From Candidatus Mediterraneibacter gallistercoris (GTDB lineage: Bacteria; Bacillota_A; Clostridia; Lachnospirales; Lachnospiraceae): a stretch of 5,460 nucleotides of DNA. The notes under the pieces are model-generated. The model was not told the DNA's origin. It did no database searches and worked only from the letters and a program-made list of their open reading frames with translations. The stretch lies in NCBI GenBank assembly GCA_019119745.1, contig DWWI01000018.1, positions 1 through 5,460 of the forward strand, given 5' to 3'. Positions 5,280 to 5,460 of this stretch are shown here, piece by piece (position 1 is the first letter of the stretch; every line of letters begins with the position of its first letter). Position numbers and translations under genes: made by a program.

Positions 5280-5342
5280 TGAGCGTGCATGGTGAAATGA
5301 ATTGACAGAAAAAGAGTAGTTAAGAAAGTGGAGGAAAGACAC

Positions 5343-5460
5343 ATGGCTCGTATTGCAGGTGTAGACTTACCAAGAGACAAACTCATTGAAATCGGTCTGA
5401 CTTATATCTATGGAATCGGCAGAACAAGTGCAAACCGTATCCTTGCGGAGGCAGGAGTAA
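5343..5460 (+). CDS. rpsM: 30S ribosomal protein S13, 3'-truncated by window edge
   Basis: S13 sits in the head of the small subunit, contacts the P-site tRNA and forms bridges to the large subunit. Thirty-nine codons are visible, reading [20 protein letters not shown] then [19 protein letters not shown]; the family is about 120 residues, so roughly the first third is present. The N-terminal [12 protein letters not shown] and the YIYGIGRT turn are hallmark S13 motifs. GGAGG (5330-5334) lies 8 nt before the ATG. It should be the first of the alpha-operon genes rpsM-rpsK-rpsD-rpoA-rplQ that normally follow. Its distance from rpmJ (775 nt) is unusual, and a separate promoter for it was not evident: TTGACA at 5302-5307 has no good -10 partner. 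Confidence 0.97.
   Translation, partial: MARIAGVDLPRDKLIEIGLTYIYGIGRTSANRILAEAGV

Larger units (their letters stand above)
4568..5342. other. 775-nt gene-free spacer between rpmJ and rpsM
   Basis: No frame on either strand has both a ribosome binding site and a recognisable protein. Frames that stay open here overlap each other in several phases and owe part of their sequence to the internal DNA repeats. The left part (about 4600-4670) holds short CTTAG-type direct repeats. The middle (4702-4992) holds a run of stem-loops, and the right part (5102-5292) holds a duplicated 62-nt hairpin unit. Only the last 50 nt or so look like an ordinary leader for rpsM, with GGAGG at 5330-5334. I see no strong promoter or terminator, no tRNA and no transposase remnant. 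Confidence 0.8.

Noticed and set aside
5302..5330. Promoter for rpsM starting with TTGACA
   Set aside because: No acceptable -10 hexamer at 16-18 nt spacing.
5044..5386. Three overlapping minus-strand frames with repeated LSADFVCTVP- or CRLCLHSA-like segments
   Set aside because: The protein repeats are translations of the 62-nt DNA repeat in different frames; the longest runs into rpsM antisense; none has a ribosome binding site I trust.

Overview
The window is a piece of the ribosomal-protein supercluster (distal spc operon running into the alpha operon) of a low-to-mid-GC Gram-positive bacterium. Protein sequences and gene order point to Clostridia, most likely Lachnospiraceae. Supporting signs are strong AAGGAGG-type ribosome binding sites in front of nearly every gene, a four-cysteine (zinc-type) adenylate kinase, and a KOW-domain RNA-binding protein just ahead of infA. 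The taxon is inferred from these features, not from a search.

Layout, all genes on the + strand: rplR (L18, 5' end cut off by the window edge), rpsE (S5), rpmD (L30), rplO (L15), secY (translocon, overlapping rplO by one base), a 131-nt spacer with a degenerate palindrome, adk (adenylate kinase), a KOW-domain protein, infA (IF-1), a terminator-like hairpin followed by a strong sigma-A-type promoter, rpmJ (L36, 37 aa), a 775-nt gene-free spacer, and rpsM (S13, 3' end cut off by the window edge). From rplR to secY the genes are tightly packed and surely co-transcribed. The usual map (methionine aminopeptidase) gene between adk and the KOW gene is absent.

The genes serve one purpose, building and starting the translation and secretion machinery: L18, S5, L30, L15, L36 and S13 are ribosome parts, IF-1 acts in initiation, SecY moves nascent proteins into or across the membrane, and Adk balances adenylate nucleotides. 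The unusual part is non-coding. Between infA and rpmJ the operon seems to be split by a hairpin plus a new promoter (TTGACT, 18 nt, TATACT with extended -10), whose transcript would begin with a perfect 9-bp stem-loop.

The spacer between rpmJ and rpsM (4568-5342) is far longer than expected inside this operon. From left to right it holds a short CTTAGYGAGG-like motif repeated three times (with a further relative after infA), a series of stem-loops from 4702 to 4992, and a 62-nt direct repeat present twice (58/62 identical), each copy carrying a 12-bp-stem hairpin. No convincing protein is encoded there. It is either an accretion of multi-copy intergenic hairpin repeats or a transcribed structured RNA or leader upstream of rpsM, and is the best candidate for something undescribed in this window.
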